NCBI GenBank assembly: GCA_905116865.2
Contig: CAJHNH020002480.1
Span: 742,001 to 806,000, forward strand
Origin: Candidula unifasciata
Taxonomy: Eukaryota; Mollusca; Gastropoda; Stylommatophora; Geomitridae
Direction of reading: 5' to 3'
DNA length: 64,000 nucleotides
A model generated the notes under the pieces. That model was given only the letters and a program-made list of their open reading frames with translations. It ran no database searches and was not told the DNA's origin. Within the stretch, counting starts at the first letter, position 1; each line of letters starts with the position of its first letter. The translations under genes and the position numbers were made by a program. This document shows positions 34,601 through 42,820 of the stretch, piece after piece.

Positions 34601-37289
34601 ATTTCTCTTAGTCCTCCCCCTACACTTTCCTTGCATGCACAGCTCTTGGTTTCAGTGGAATACTAATACCAAGCAAAGCAGGCATAATTTATCACTTTCT
34701 CTTTCATGAGCATGTTTACACTGAAATGGACTTTTAAAACTTAAAACCTTAACTCTTTGAGTCCCAAGAAACGCATTTGACGTTCATAGGTTCCTACCTA
34801 GAAGCCCAATGAACGCAGTATGCGCTGATTTTATGACTCTCTTTACTACCCTCTGGGCCTGTGATGCTAAAACCCCTGGGACTCAAAGAGTTAACTTTGA
34901 TCCTGTGAAATTAAAATTTCAAATGTATCTTCTTTTTCTTCTTCTTAGCTTTCACTGACTGTAAACTCTGGCAGAAAATTGTGATTGTTCATCCACTTCT
35001 GGACTTTGTTCTTGTTCCAGAACTTGAGTTTTGCATGCACATCAGTTTTACAGATCTGGCTTATTTGTGTAGAGACTGTTGGTTCCTTGCTTCTCAGACT
35101 GATATACTCAGATTTTGAAGAAAACCTCTAATCAGTTGACTATTATCCATGCTTGGGGGGGGGGGGGGGGGGGAATATAGGGGGATGTCTGACCCCCCCC
35201 CCCCCCAAACAAATGTAGGTTCCAGGACCCACATAGGGATTCACATGTATGGAGTTTTAGGAGTGTCATTTGTTTTGATGTTGAGTGCACTGTCTGTCTG
35301 TTTAGTGCACTATCTATTTTGAAATCCTCGGCAGGTTCTTTTAAAAAAAAATATAATGTTATCACTGTCAATGTTGCTGCAGACTTTGAGGATGCCCTTC
35401 ACTACCTGTAGCTTTTTGATAAATTTTGAGAATATTGAGAAACAAGGTTAAGCCAGACATTAGTGATGAAAATGTGACCTTATAAAAGGAAGGTGTGTAA
35501 AGAATACCACATATACATATATATATATAAAATAAGTTTTTCTTTTTCAAAGTTTCCAAGTTTGCCCCTAAAAAGGCACAGGGCACTTTTTGTTGTAGTT
35601 TACAGCTAAGCTGCAGTATCTGTGCCTTTATGCCCAAACATATCTTTCACCAAATTCCTAGTTAATTGCCTTCTATGACATGCTTGTTAAGTGGCATTTG
35701 ATATGTTCTTTTTTTCCCTTCAAAATTCAAAATTTCCCTCCCACTGTGAAAACTATCAAATTACATAATGATAGTGTATAGATAAGACACACTAGACAAC
35801 ATAAAAATCGGAAGCTGTTGTTACTATGCCGGGAGTCGAACATATTCTGCAGTTTGACACAGCCCAGATGGACAAAATGGTGAACTACTTAGATAAAACC
35901 ATGATGGTTGTAATGAAGGCACTTATTCTTGTTTTTTTTCTTTGTATATTCATGTAAAGACCCTCAGAAAATGTTGTTATTGCTAACGGTTCCATTTATT
36001 TGGCAGCATCTGCTATGCAAGAATTAGCTTCACATTTCCTGCCTTGTCAGACTGAATGTTTGCGTCTGCAACACACCGAATCACCCAGCTGGTATCATGG
36101 AAGAGAACTTATTGAGCAGCTTGCGAACAGAAACATTGCTCTAGTTCCGTATCCTATGACACATTAGTAGAAGTTAACTGATTCCAATCATGTTTTACTG
36201 CCTCATTTATTGTTTTATCCAGTATCTTCTTAACAAGTGAACATGCTTGGCAATTGTTTGGTAGCAGACACGCTTGTCACTTGCCTGGGATTGAACACGT
36301 TTGTCAGTTGTCTGGGAGTGGACATGTGGGGCAGTTGTCTGGGAGTGGACATGTGGGGCAGTTGTCTGGGAGCGGACATGCTTGGCAGTTGAAAGCACCT
36401 CTCTGTGGTCTTTTAAGAAACAGGTTTCCATTTTGGAGCCTTGTCAACATAGATAAGATTGAAATTGCCTTTGACATCATAGCATATTTGCTTGAGAGGC
36501 AAGAAACCAGCAGTCTACACACAAATAAGCCAGATTGGTAAAATGGATGTGCACACAAAACACACAAGTCCAGGACAACACCAAAGCCCAGAAGAAGGCA
36601 ACCTGAACTTTGCACTGGAGTTTACAGCTGGTGCGCATGAAGAAGACAAAGACTCTTGGAGCACCACAATCATGGTGTGGTGGGGAATGGGAGAAATTGT
36701 TAATCTGTGCACAGACTATACTTTAATGCTTATTTCTGTGGGTGGTTGTGTATTTTGGGCCCAGTGCACTGCTTTTTCAAGGAGCCCATAATGCTGTTAA
36801 GATGGCACTGGTTCTTTCAGTCGTCTATAATAGTTTTGTTGTTGTTGTTGCATGGTTATCAGAAACCATAATTCAACTGCCATTTGATACTTCTCGTTTT
36901 TTCCCCTTATTGTCTAGATCTTTTATGTATACACCAGTATGGTTCTATATTTCACTTTACCAGGCTTTTTCTCATAGCAGTGGTGTTCTATAGAGCATTG
37001 TACCAGGCTTTTTCTCATAGCAGTGGTGTTCTATAGAGCATTGTACCAGGCTTTTTCTCATAGCAGTGGTGTTCTATAGAGCATTGTACCAGGCTTTTTC
37101 TCATAGCAGTGGTGTTCTATATAGATTTGTACCAGGCTTTCTCTCATTGGAGTTTACAGTTTTTTTTTTGGGATAGTTGAATTTGTAGGTATATATATTA
37201 TCCACCATGCTGAAGGCTGCTATTGCCAGTGTCATTCTTATTCTAACCTCTACAAGACGTCTTTCATCCGCTGTTATGACGATTCATAG

Positions 37290-37331
<42 letters not shown>

Positions 37332-40300
37332 GTAAAGTTTGTTGCTGAACCAGCCCTATCATTTGTTTTGGCTGTTTGTACTTCTTCTTCTTCTGCGTTC
37401 GATATCAGTCATGCTAAACATTGAGTCCTGTCTGGGTCACAAATAGGATTGTGCGTTTAAGGTCGCCACCGGTCATCCATAGCTTCTCTTGCAATGTGGC
37501 TCCTTTGGGCCAGATCCAGTCTTTGCTGGGAGAGGTTAGGGCAGTACTGCAGTATGTGCTCAGGTGTCTGTCTTTCTGCTCCACAATCACAGGCAGCAGA
37601 TTCGTTGGCTGTTTGTAATTTCACTTGGCAATTTTACATTCAGTAGTTAGCAGTTACACCCTCTGAATGGTCGGCTCTTTATCACAGTACAAACCAACTC
37701 AAGGCGGTCACATGCAGCAAGGGTTTAACCATGGAATTACAAAGCTCGTTTGCAACACCTGAATCATGGATGCCTTAGATCGGTGTTTCCCAAACTTTTC
37801 TTGGTCGCGGTGCCTTTTTTCAATGAAAATGTTTCCACCGCGCCCTTACCTGAGTAAAAGTATGACTATTCGTATCTTGGTTAAATTAATTATGAAACTT
37901 TTGCAATATTTCACGGCGCCCCTGAAAAGAGGTCGCGGCTCCCCGGGGTGCCGTGGCGCACAGTTTGGGAATCACTGCCTTAGATAATTAAACCAATTCC
38001 ATATTTAAAATTATGCCCCATAAGGTTGGTTGTTACATTGGGGTATTTCTTTCTTTCTTGTAGATCAGTGGCTCTCAATATTCCTAATACTGGAACCTTT
38101 TAACACAGTTCCTTATGTACCCCAAACCATACAATTATTTTCGTTGCTACTTCATAACTTCAGTGAATATGTGTTTTTCTGGTCTTAGGTGACCCCTGTG
38201 AAAGCTTCGATTGACCCCCAAAAGGGTCACGACTCACAGGTTGAGAGCCGTTGTTGTAGAAGATCATAATTTCTGTTTCTTACTGTTTTATTACTTAATT
38301 TACTTGCTTACTGCGTACATAAAAAAAATGTAAAGTAAAGGACCCTTTTCCACGCCATTAGGCGTATAGGGCTAGACCTATATTTTTATAGACCAATCGA
38401 CATAAGATAAGAAGGGTGATGTGGTCAGCATCACGCCGGCCGCCTTTACTTCTCGGGACTGCACCCGGTACCCAATCAAGGCTGGGTCGACGTGGAAGCC
38501 AAGGTCATTTTTGAAAAAAGTCCGGCTCCGCCAGGGAGTGAACCCACGACCTTCCGATCCGTGGCAAGCGTCTAGCCGCTCAGCCACGGCGACTCCCTAC
38601 TGCGTACATTAACATATTCTAAATGCGGAAGATATTTTTCGTTGTGCTTAGTCCATACGCTATCATCTTAGTTTCTTATATAGCCACTGTTTTCTGATGA
38701 CAGATCTTATATATTTTAAATTTCAATTTTTTTCCCCTGGTAATTTAACATTCTGTAAACAGTATGTGGCATTTATGGTTATACTAGTTATATTATGGTG
38801 TTAACTTTGTATTAATCAGTGAGCATTATCCATTTTCAAACCATATATAAGACACCTAAAACTTCCTGTAATTGTCTTCCCTCTTACCCATTCTTTTTTG
38901 TCAGTAAAAGTGTGTCAGTATATTTATGTAAACAATTTCTTATTTAGTTTTTAAATATTACGACTTTTCCCCCCTAAGTTCTCCTTCAGTTTCTTCTTTT
39001 TTTATAAATAAATTTTGTTTAAAATAAATTTATATTTAGCTAGTTAGCTATTGGGAAAATTAGTGTCAAGTGTGTATATAGAATTGAGTTGCAGGGAAAA
39101 ACATTGAAGTTCTTGACATACTGTAGATATGATGCTGATAGAAATCATGCTCCTTGCCAAAAGTTAGGCCACAAAGCTCACTGGGCCTTGCTGACAGGTA
39201 AATATAACTACTGTTTTTATTCACTGCAGAACTATTGAAACTAGTCACATTTGGTTATATAGATTAATTGATGGAATTACCTCTGTGTGTTTGTGTTGGG
39301 TGGGGATAATAAACCGACTAACCTCCCTAAAATCATGTCATAAAAGTTGACTAATTAGGGGAGCTGCCTTCTGAGTTGCAGTGCAGCTGCCTGAGAGTCG
39401 ATGAAGCAACAGAATGCATACAAATAAGCAAAATCTGTGAAACTGATGTGCACGCAAAAACTGAGGTTCTGGAACAGGACTAACGTTCAGAAGTGGATGA
39501 ACAACCAGAACTTTCCAATGGAGTTTACAGTCGATAAATGCGAAGAAGCTTGAAAAGCAGCAGCTGAGAGAATTTACCACGCCATAAATTGAGGGTTTCT
39601 CAGCAAAAAAAGAAATTTGCAGGAGGATAAAAATGGCTGTACACTGCTCTGCCTATGTGCCAGTCCTGACATACAGATTTGAGTCATGGGTAATGACAGC
39701 AGCTCACAGAAGCCAGCTTGAGGCCTCTCACATGAGGTATCTGAAAAAGATGGCCCAAGTAACAAGAAGGAACCCCCATTGTGGGTTCCGGGACCCCATT
39801 GTGGGGAAAACAAGAATAGACCCACTGCCTCCCCAAAAGCATGTCGTAAGAGTCGACTAATTGGGGAGCTTCCTTTGAAGTCGGAGTGCATCTGCCGGAG
39901 AGGCAAGGAACCAACAGTCTGTATTCAAGAGAATAAGATCTGTAAAACTGATGCACACGCAACACTCAGGTTCTGGAGCAGGACTGCAGTTCAGTAGTGG
40001 ACGAGCAACCAGAACTTTCCGCTAAAGTATACAGCTGGTGAACGCGAAGAAGAAGAAGACAAGAAGGAACAAAGATTGCAGTCATGCGACACGTCATGAC
40101 CTTGAAATCCAGGCCTTACAAATTCCGGTGGATGAGTCACAGGATTTTGGGCGTGTATGCAGAATGGGAGAGAGAATAGGTCACCAAAGCAGGCATGGGA
40201 AACAGAGGACCAGGAAACAAGACCTTCAGGATGAACCAAGGTTAACTGGGAAGACAGCATCCAACAGTCCTGACTATTAGAAGACTGGAATGGAACAAAG

Positions 40301-41366
40301 TCAGACAAAAAATTGCTGATAGAGAAGTCTGGCGATCTCTCTAGGAAACCTCTACACACCAGGGTAGAAAAGGGTTGACTAAGTAAGAACGCAAAGAAGA
40401 AGAAGAAATAGTGGAATTTTATAGCAGGAGAAAAGTAGAAATGTTGAATTAAGAATCGACATCACAGCACTCTGGCACTTCCATAAGCTCTCTGTCCCCT
40501 TCCATAAGCTCTCCGTCCCCTTCCATAAGCTCTCTGTCCCCTTCCATAAGCTCTCTGTCCCCTTCCATAAGCTCTCCGTCCCCTTCCATAAGCTCTCCGT
40601 CCCCTTCCATAAGCTCTCCGTCCCCTTCCATAAGCTCTCTGTCCCCTTCCATAAGCTCTCCGTCCCCTTCCATAAGCTCTCCGTCCCCTTCCATAAGCTC
40701 TCCGTCCCCTTCCATAAGCTCTCTGTCCCCTTCCATAAGCTCTCCGTCCCCTTCCATAAGCTCTCCGTCCCCTTCTTCAGCAGCAAGCAAAGAGTTCTAA
40801 TTCTGATGGCACCTGTAACTGTCTGATTGTATGTCCGTCTTGCCTCAGAAAAGTAGATGAACATCAAGAAGTCGTGACTGGAATGAAACAGCTTGTTTAA
40901 ATAACAATTTTGAGAGGTAAAGTGTTTGGTGTTGAAAACTTACTCAGTTATGAATTGGACAGTGTTCTGTGGTTCCCCCATTGTTCTTTTCTTTAAATGT
41001 CCTGTACTTTCAGGTTTCTTTATTGCCTTCAGAGATCCAGATGTGCCTGAGGAGTTTCTAAGACATTGTGAAAGGGAACCAGATACACCAAGCATATACT
41101 ATTGGCCTACAAACCCAGATGCCTCATTATGCAACCAATTGACAGATCTGGTTTTAGAGAACAAAGCTGATGTATTGGTACTTGGACGTCACGGAAAGTG
41201 CAAATATACTGGCTTATGGCCCCTGAAAGATCTGGTTCTAAGCAATGCCAATTTGGTGGAGGTCTCGCCAGAGAGAACCAGTGATGTGTATGTGATACCT
41301 TATGGGGGTTTAGATGCTGGGCTGAGATCACAGGTTGTGATTATTCACTCAAACATCAAGTCATGA
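28460..41366 (+). CDS. ACTMAP: Actin maturation protease ACTMAP (C19orf54/UPF0692 family), six coding exons, complete
   Basis: The exons 28460-28655 (ATG 28468), 31281-31361, 34112-34233, 36007-36148, 39127-39197 and 41014-41366 join to 957 nt, 318 residues plus stop. Every junction phase fits. ACTMAP is a cysteine protease that removes the acetylated N-terminal Met/Cys residue of actin during actin maturation. The N-terminus is proline-rich (PVPPPPVLL), as in vertebrate homologues. The catalytic Cys is C91 in IQCGPTCGMVAL, followed by SGEMFSASAMQELA. The His segment is YDADRNHAPCQK then LGHKAHWALLTG (H196). The C-terminus reads SDVYVIPYGGLDAGLRSQVV, the usual family end. The length is close to the human protein (about 350 residues). 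Its introns host hAT, piggyBac-like, SINE and LINE insertions. It lies head to head with SIRT2. Confidence 0.93.
28880..29115 (-). mobile_element. SINE family C copy
   Basis: TTAGTTGCTTATCCTTTACAGG, TTGAAACCAATGCAAGAC, GGGATTGAACCTGGCACCCC, ACGCCCAAGCCATAAACGC: the reversed tRNA-like head is well preserved. Confidence 0.85.
29310..29660 (-). mobile_element. RNase H LINE, 3' end
   Basis: The minus strand encodes HDKADLVKALWEHMYN then GTLYWLLKMRMKHLRECPEC and ends with a TCGAATCAAATCAAAT tail, as in 8315-8865. It is cut at about 29655 where TTAACTCTTTCTGCTGG begins, a possible end of the piggyBac-like family. Confidence 0.85.
29940..30315 (+). mobile_element. LINE ORF2 C-terminal remnant with GAAGAAGAA end
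   Basis: It encodes VTIRDKIRNEIIREQVGTEP, QQVKWFAHLERMP and GRRAQGRPRTRWKDNIRETL, then LYLPRHPQR and a stop. An open frame of 107 codons remains. Confidence 0.85.
30320..31275. other. ACTMAP intron 1, mostly unique
   Basis: Apart from a poly(C) tract at 31051-31067 I see no repeat family and no further exon. Confidence 0.45.
31281..31361 (+). CDS. ACTMAP: ACTMAP coding exon 2 (up to the catalytic-Cys loop)
   Basis: The acceptor is CTTTCCTTTTATAG. The exon encodes LSEADNHGYIFLFSCYP then VHPVIQCGP and ends CCCAC/GTTAGT. Phase 2 in and phase 2 out link exons 1 and 3 and create the GPTCG motif across the junction. The 81-nt exon is supported by phase and by similarity to the IQ-GP-CG motif. Confidence 0.8.
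31965..32195 (+). repeat. 26-bp minisatellite, about 9 copies
   Basis: The unit contains TTGAACATCATGGTAGTTTG plus GAGAGA. Copies are essentially identical. Confidence 0.97.
32190..32335 (+). mobile_element. Possible LINE 3' end with (GAT)n tail
   Basis: GGTTCAAGACATTGAAGATG and GACTTCCAAGCATGCCATG then GATGATGATGATGATC. It resembles the 125-bp insert in the 23-kb satellite, which also ends in GATGATGATGA. Confidence 0.4.
32592..32870 (+). mobile_element. SINE family B copy
   Basis: CCCGTGTGGGTTCCGG, GTCGTCGGAGTCAACTTATTGG, AACAGTCTGCATACAGAT, ACACTCAGGTTCTG and a GAAGAAGAAGAAGAAG tail. Confidence 0.9.
33005..33165 (+). mobile_element. tRNA-like SINE (family F)
   Basis: GGAGCTCTGGCTTAGCGGC gives a box A-like start and TACGGTTCAATCCC a box B. 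The body differs from family A. Only one copy is seen in the window. Confidence 0.55.
33240..34025 (-). mobile_element. SINE family A copy interrupted by a hAT element
   Basis: The 3' part is 33240-33411 (ACGCCTTAAGGCGTATTAG, reversed) and the 5' tRNA-like part is 33913-34025. The insertion duplicated CTGGCAGC. It ends about 90 bp from ACTMAP exon 3. Confidence 0.88.
33412..33912 (-). mobile_element. Non-autonomous hAT element, 501 bp, 8-bp target duplication
   Basis: CTGGCAGC occurs at 33404-33411 and 33913-33920. The terminal inverted repeat is CAGTGTTGCCACTTT at both ends. Many AACATCTAAAT/ACATCCAAA subterminal repeats. On the minus strand, about 33725-33561, a short open stretch reads KACQSHFGFEASTSSSKLSL then SCGSCKADFSKD, possibly a remnant of the transposase N-terminal zinc finger. 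Confidence 0.9.
34112..34233 (+). CDS. ACTMAP: ACTMAP coding exon 3 (catalytic Cys)
   Basis: The exon begins with the base completing Thr90, then C91-GMVALAMASELVG, and continues to TKREFSKSGEMFS. The acceptor is TTTTATACAG and the donor GTTGGT. The CG-VAL and GEMFSA motifs are family hallmarks. Its 5' flank is only about 90 bp from an interrupted SINE. Confidence 0.93.
34749..34894. mobile_element. piggyBac-like MITE, TTAA target, 14-bp inverted repeats
   Basis: TTAA at 34749-34752 and 34891-34894 enclose a 138-bp element whose ends are perfect inverted repeats CTCTTTGAGTCCCA. TTAA duplication is diagnostic of piggyBac. No coding sequence. Lies in ACTMAP intron 3. Confidence 0.88.
34938..35245 (-). 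mobile_element. SINE family B copy with poly(G) and poly(C) tracts
   Basis: CTTCTTCTTAGC, CTGTAAACTCTGGCAG, CATGCACATCAGTTTTACAG, then a poly(G) run at 35155-35173 and a poly(C) run at 35193-35206, then AGGACCCACATAGGG. Confidence 0.85.
36007..36148 (+). CDS. ACTMAP: ACTMAP coding exon 4
   Basis: This exon encodes ASAMQELASHFLPCQTECL then HTESPSWYHGRELIEQL up to NIALVP. The acceptor is TATTTGGCAG and the donor CC/GTATCC, phase 2 out. It corresponds to the helical segment between the Cys and His motifs. Confidence 0.9.
36245..36395 (+). repeat. 27-bp minisatellite, about 5 copies
   Basis: TTGTCTGGGAGTGGACATGT units, diverging leftward. It abuts ACTMAP exon 4 (about 100 bp downstream). Confidence 0.9.
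36475..36660 (+). mobile_element. SINE family B copy, 3' half
   Basis: GAGAGGCAAGAAACCAGCAG, AAATGGATGTGCACACAAAA, CTGGAGTTTACAGCTGGTG and ATGAAGAAGAC. Confidence 0.75.
36958..37145 (+). repeat. 43-bp tandem repeat, 4 copies plus a partial
   Basis: The unit contains AGGCTTTTTCTCATAGCAGT and TTCTATAGAGCATTGT. Confidence 0.95.
37294..37330 (+). repeat. (CA)n microsatellite
   Basis: A pure CA run. Confidence 0.97.
37335..37772 (-). mobile_element. SINE family C copy interrupted by a LINE
   Basis: Fragments 37335-37380 and 37618-37772 are colinear with other family C copies (GGCTGTTTGTA; CAACTCAAGGCGGTCAC). The insertion duplicated TTGGCTGTTTGTA. Confidence 0.85.
37381..37604 (-). mobile_element. 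5'-truncated LINE tail with 13-bp target duplication and (GAA)n
   Basis: TTGGCTGTTTGTA is at 37368-37380 and 37605-37617. The minus strand reads CDCGAERQTPEHILQYCPNL, the Cys-rich segment at the end of RNase H-containing LINEs, then MDDRWRP and a stop, and ends GAACGCAGAAGAAGAAGAAG. Confidence 0.92.
37781..37977. mobile_element. hAT-type MITE, 197 bp, exact 8-bp target duplication
   Basis: CCTTAGAT is at 37773-37780 and 37978-37985. The inverted ends are CGGTGTTTCCCAAACT and, reversed, CAGTGATTCCCAAACT. The internal sequence is GC-rich (GGTCGCGGTGCC). It is inserted at the tRNA-like head of the family C SINE. Confidence 0.92.
38066..38253. mobile_element. SPIN-like hAT MITE, 188 bp
   Basis: Ends CAGTGGCTCTCAA and, reversed, CAACGGCTCTCAA. 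Internal GTCGATTGACCCCCAAAAGG-type and TTTTCGTTGCTACTTCATAA segments match my memory of the SPIN (SPace INvaders) non-autonomous consensus known from tetrapods. TTGTAGAT (38058-38065) and TTGTAGAA (38254-38261) form the 8-bp duplication with one mismatch. Confidence 0.85.
38321..38597 (-). mobile_element. SINE family A, complete copy with 12-bp target duplication
   Basis: TACTGCGTACAT is at 38309-38320 and 38598-38609. The minus strand starts GGGAGTCGCCGTGGCTGAGC (box A) with GTCGTGGGTTCACTCCC (box B), a body shared with other copies, and a short A-rich 3' end. This copy defines the family boundaries. Confidence 0.93.
39127..39197 (+). CDS. ACTMAP: ACTMAP coding exon 5 (catalytic His)
   Basis: This 71-nt exon encodes YDADRNHAPCQKLGHKAHWA then LLTG. 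NH-PC and GHKAHWA match the family exactly. The acceptor is ATACTGTAG and the donor ACAG/GTAAAT, phase 1 out. Confidence 0.95.
39295..39555 (+). mobile_element. SINE family B copy
   Basis: AAAATCATGTCATAAAAGTTG, GGGAGCTGCCTTCTGAG, AACTGATGTGCACGCAAAA, GGAGTTTACAGTCG, GCGAAGAAGC. It starts about 100 bp after ACTMAP exon 5. Confidence 0.85.
39605..40375 (+). mobile_element. LINE ORF2 remnant interrupted by a SINE
   Basis: Left part: VLTYRFESWVMTAAHRSQLE then MRYLKKMAQVTRRN. Right part (40071-40375): HDLEIQALQIPVDESQDFGR then VCRMGERIG. The two parts are consecutive in the LINE family; the SINE at 39774-40058 separates them. Confidence 0.88.
39774..40058 (+). mobile_element. SINE family B, complete 285-bp copy with 12-bp target duplication
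   Basis: ACAAGAAGGAAC is at 39762-39773 and 40059-40070. The element starts CCCCATTGTGGGTTCCGGGA and ends GAACGCGAAGAAGAAGAAG. This copy defines the family: no convincing tRNA head, GAA-repeat tail. Confidence 0.95.
40440..40855 (-). mobile_element. RNase H LINE 3' end with an in-frame 21-bp minisatellite
   Basis: The minus strand reads RRTYNQTVTGAIRIRTLCLL then LLKKGTESLW repeated, then KCQ. The flanks match 24330-24580, including the end GATGTCGATTCTTAATTCAAC. Confidence 0.9.
40480..40776 (+). repeat. 21-bp minisatellite, 14 copies, inside LINE coding sequence
   Basis: Unit TTCCATAAGCTCTCCGTCCC plus C; about a third of copies have CTCTCTG instead of CTCTCCG. 21 bp is seven codons, so the frame (GTESLWK) is kept. 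Confidence 0.97.
41014..41366 (+). CDS. ACTMAP: ACTMAP coding exon 6 and stop
   Basis: The acceptor is CCTGTACTTTCAG. The exon encodes FFIAFRDPDVPEEFLRHCER, SIYYWPTNPDASLCNQLTDL and further to VLVLGRHGKCKYTGLWPLKD, ending SDVYVIPYGGLDAGLRSQVV and a TGA at 41364-41366. The 3' UTR presumably runs into 41.4-42 kb; I see no close AATAAA. Confidence 0.95.
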
Positions 41367-41384
41367 TAGGACTTGATTATATTG

Positions 41385-41600
41385 GTTGGTACCTTTTCGT
41401 CTTTGCAGTCAGTAGTGTTGTGGGTACATATCACCTGAATCGCCCCATCTCTTTGGGCGCAAGATTCATACCATGGTGGTTCCCACAGGTTGTCCTATGT
41501 TGTAGGGGTGTTAGGATATGCGTTCCCTTATCTTCACCGTCTATATACATCATGCACGAAAACGACTCTCGTTTGTGCAGGGCCATGACATGAAAATATG
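41385..41600 (+). repeat. Family R4 repeat, 5' fragment
   Basis: GGTTGGTACCTTTTCGTCTT...GCAGTCAGTAGTGTTGT matches the start of the copies at 51255 and 62680. It overlaps the probable ACTMAP 3' UTR. Confidence 0.5.
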
Positions 41601-41989
41601 GAGCCTTCTTTCTTGGGAGGCGTCATTGAGCGACTTTGTGTGTGGGTGCGTGCGTGCGCATGAATGCGTGTGTGCGCGAGTGATCAACTAGTTGAACTTA
41701 ATTTCTTTTCTCTATCAACTGGGTCTCTTGTGCAACCATCACTAGTTTGAGAATTGGCGACATTTTGGGGAGGCCCCTGGGTCAAGTCACCAAGTAAGGT
41801 CACAGTGATAGCAATGAGAAGCAAACACACAATGCAAGTAACATACAGAGTGCTGGCCGCTCAAAACTTGGAAAATAGAACATGCTGGCTGCTCACATGG
41901 AATATAGAATGCTTATAGCGTTGAAAATAACAAAAAATATCACCCCTAGAACATAGGACAGCCTTTGGGAAATCTCATGTCTGATGAGA

Positions 41990-42175
41990 TGGTGTGATTT
42001 TCAAGATATGTTGTGCTATAAGCAGGCTTGGGAGTCACAGCTTGTGGCAATGGCCAGTGTAACTAGAAATACCAGCTCATGTCAAGAAGAATATTTCACA
42101 ACAAGTGCATGGGATTTCAGAACTATTGTCTTCACTTGATTCCTTATGTCTCATTTAGAGTAGCCTACCATTGTT
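41990..42175 (+). repeat. Family R4 repeat fragment
   Basis: ATATGTTGTGCTATAAGCAGG, GGGAGTCACAGC and GGCAATGGCCAGTGT match 48620-48700 and 62715-62760. Confidence 0.6.
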
Positions 42176-42274
42176 TTTTTAAATCTTTCCCTATCTGGAT
42201 TGCGGCCAGAAAAATGGATGCCCAGTGACTTAGACACTGTTCAGATACAAATCCCAGAAACCCTATTCACCTAT

Positions 42275-42535
42275 AGGGAGCTGCCATAGTGTAGCGACTA
42301 GATGCTCACCTGCCAATCCAAAGGTCGTGTGTTCAAATCCACTTAGAGTTAGAATTATTCAGACATGACCTTGGCTCCTGAGTCGACCCAGCTGGCAAAG
42401 TCCTGGGAAGTAAACATGGGCGACTTGATGTTGACCACATCACCCACGGAGTGCCGTGCGGTCTAAATGTGTACGTCTAGCACTGTATGTCCAATACGCC
42501 TAATGGCATGGGAAAGGGTCCTGTACTATTCACCT
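42275..42535 (+). mobile_element. SINE family A copy
   Basis: TAGCGACTAGATGCTCACC, AAAGGTCGTGTGTTCAAATCC, GACCTTGGCTCCTGAGTCG, AATACGCCTAATGGCATGGG. Confidence 0.88.
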
Positions 42536-42554
42536 GTATAAAACATCCACACAC

Positions 42555-42688
42555 ACACACACCAAGCCTTAAATGGGTATCAGGTTAAGTCCGGGGAAGT
42601 AAAGGCAAGCTGTGTGATACTGATCACAGCATCTGACGAGTGCCGATGGTTCTGTAAAATATAGATCTAACAGTATCTGCCCAGTTTG

Positions 42689-42690
<2 letters not shown>
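42555..42690 (+). mobile_element. SINE family A copy, 5'-truncated
   Basis: It begins inside the body (CAAGCCTTAAATGGGTATC) and lacks the tRNA-like head. It runs into a (TA)n array. Confidence 0.75.
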
Positions 42691-42763
<73 letters not shown>

Positions 42764-42820
42764 GTATATATTTTTTTACTCACACACACACACACTTATA
42801 TATATATATATATATGATTG
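42690..42820 (+). repeat. (TA)n and (CA)n microsatellites
   Basis: Long TATA array with TATG interruptions, then CACACA and a second TA array. Confidence 0.95.

Noticed and set aside
36742..36993. Possible ACTMAP exon (KGAHNAVKMALVL)
   Set aside because: Superficial resemblance to the GHKAHWA segment; the true exon is at 39127-39197 with proper splice sites and phase.
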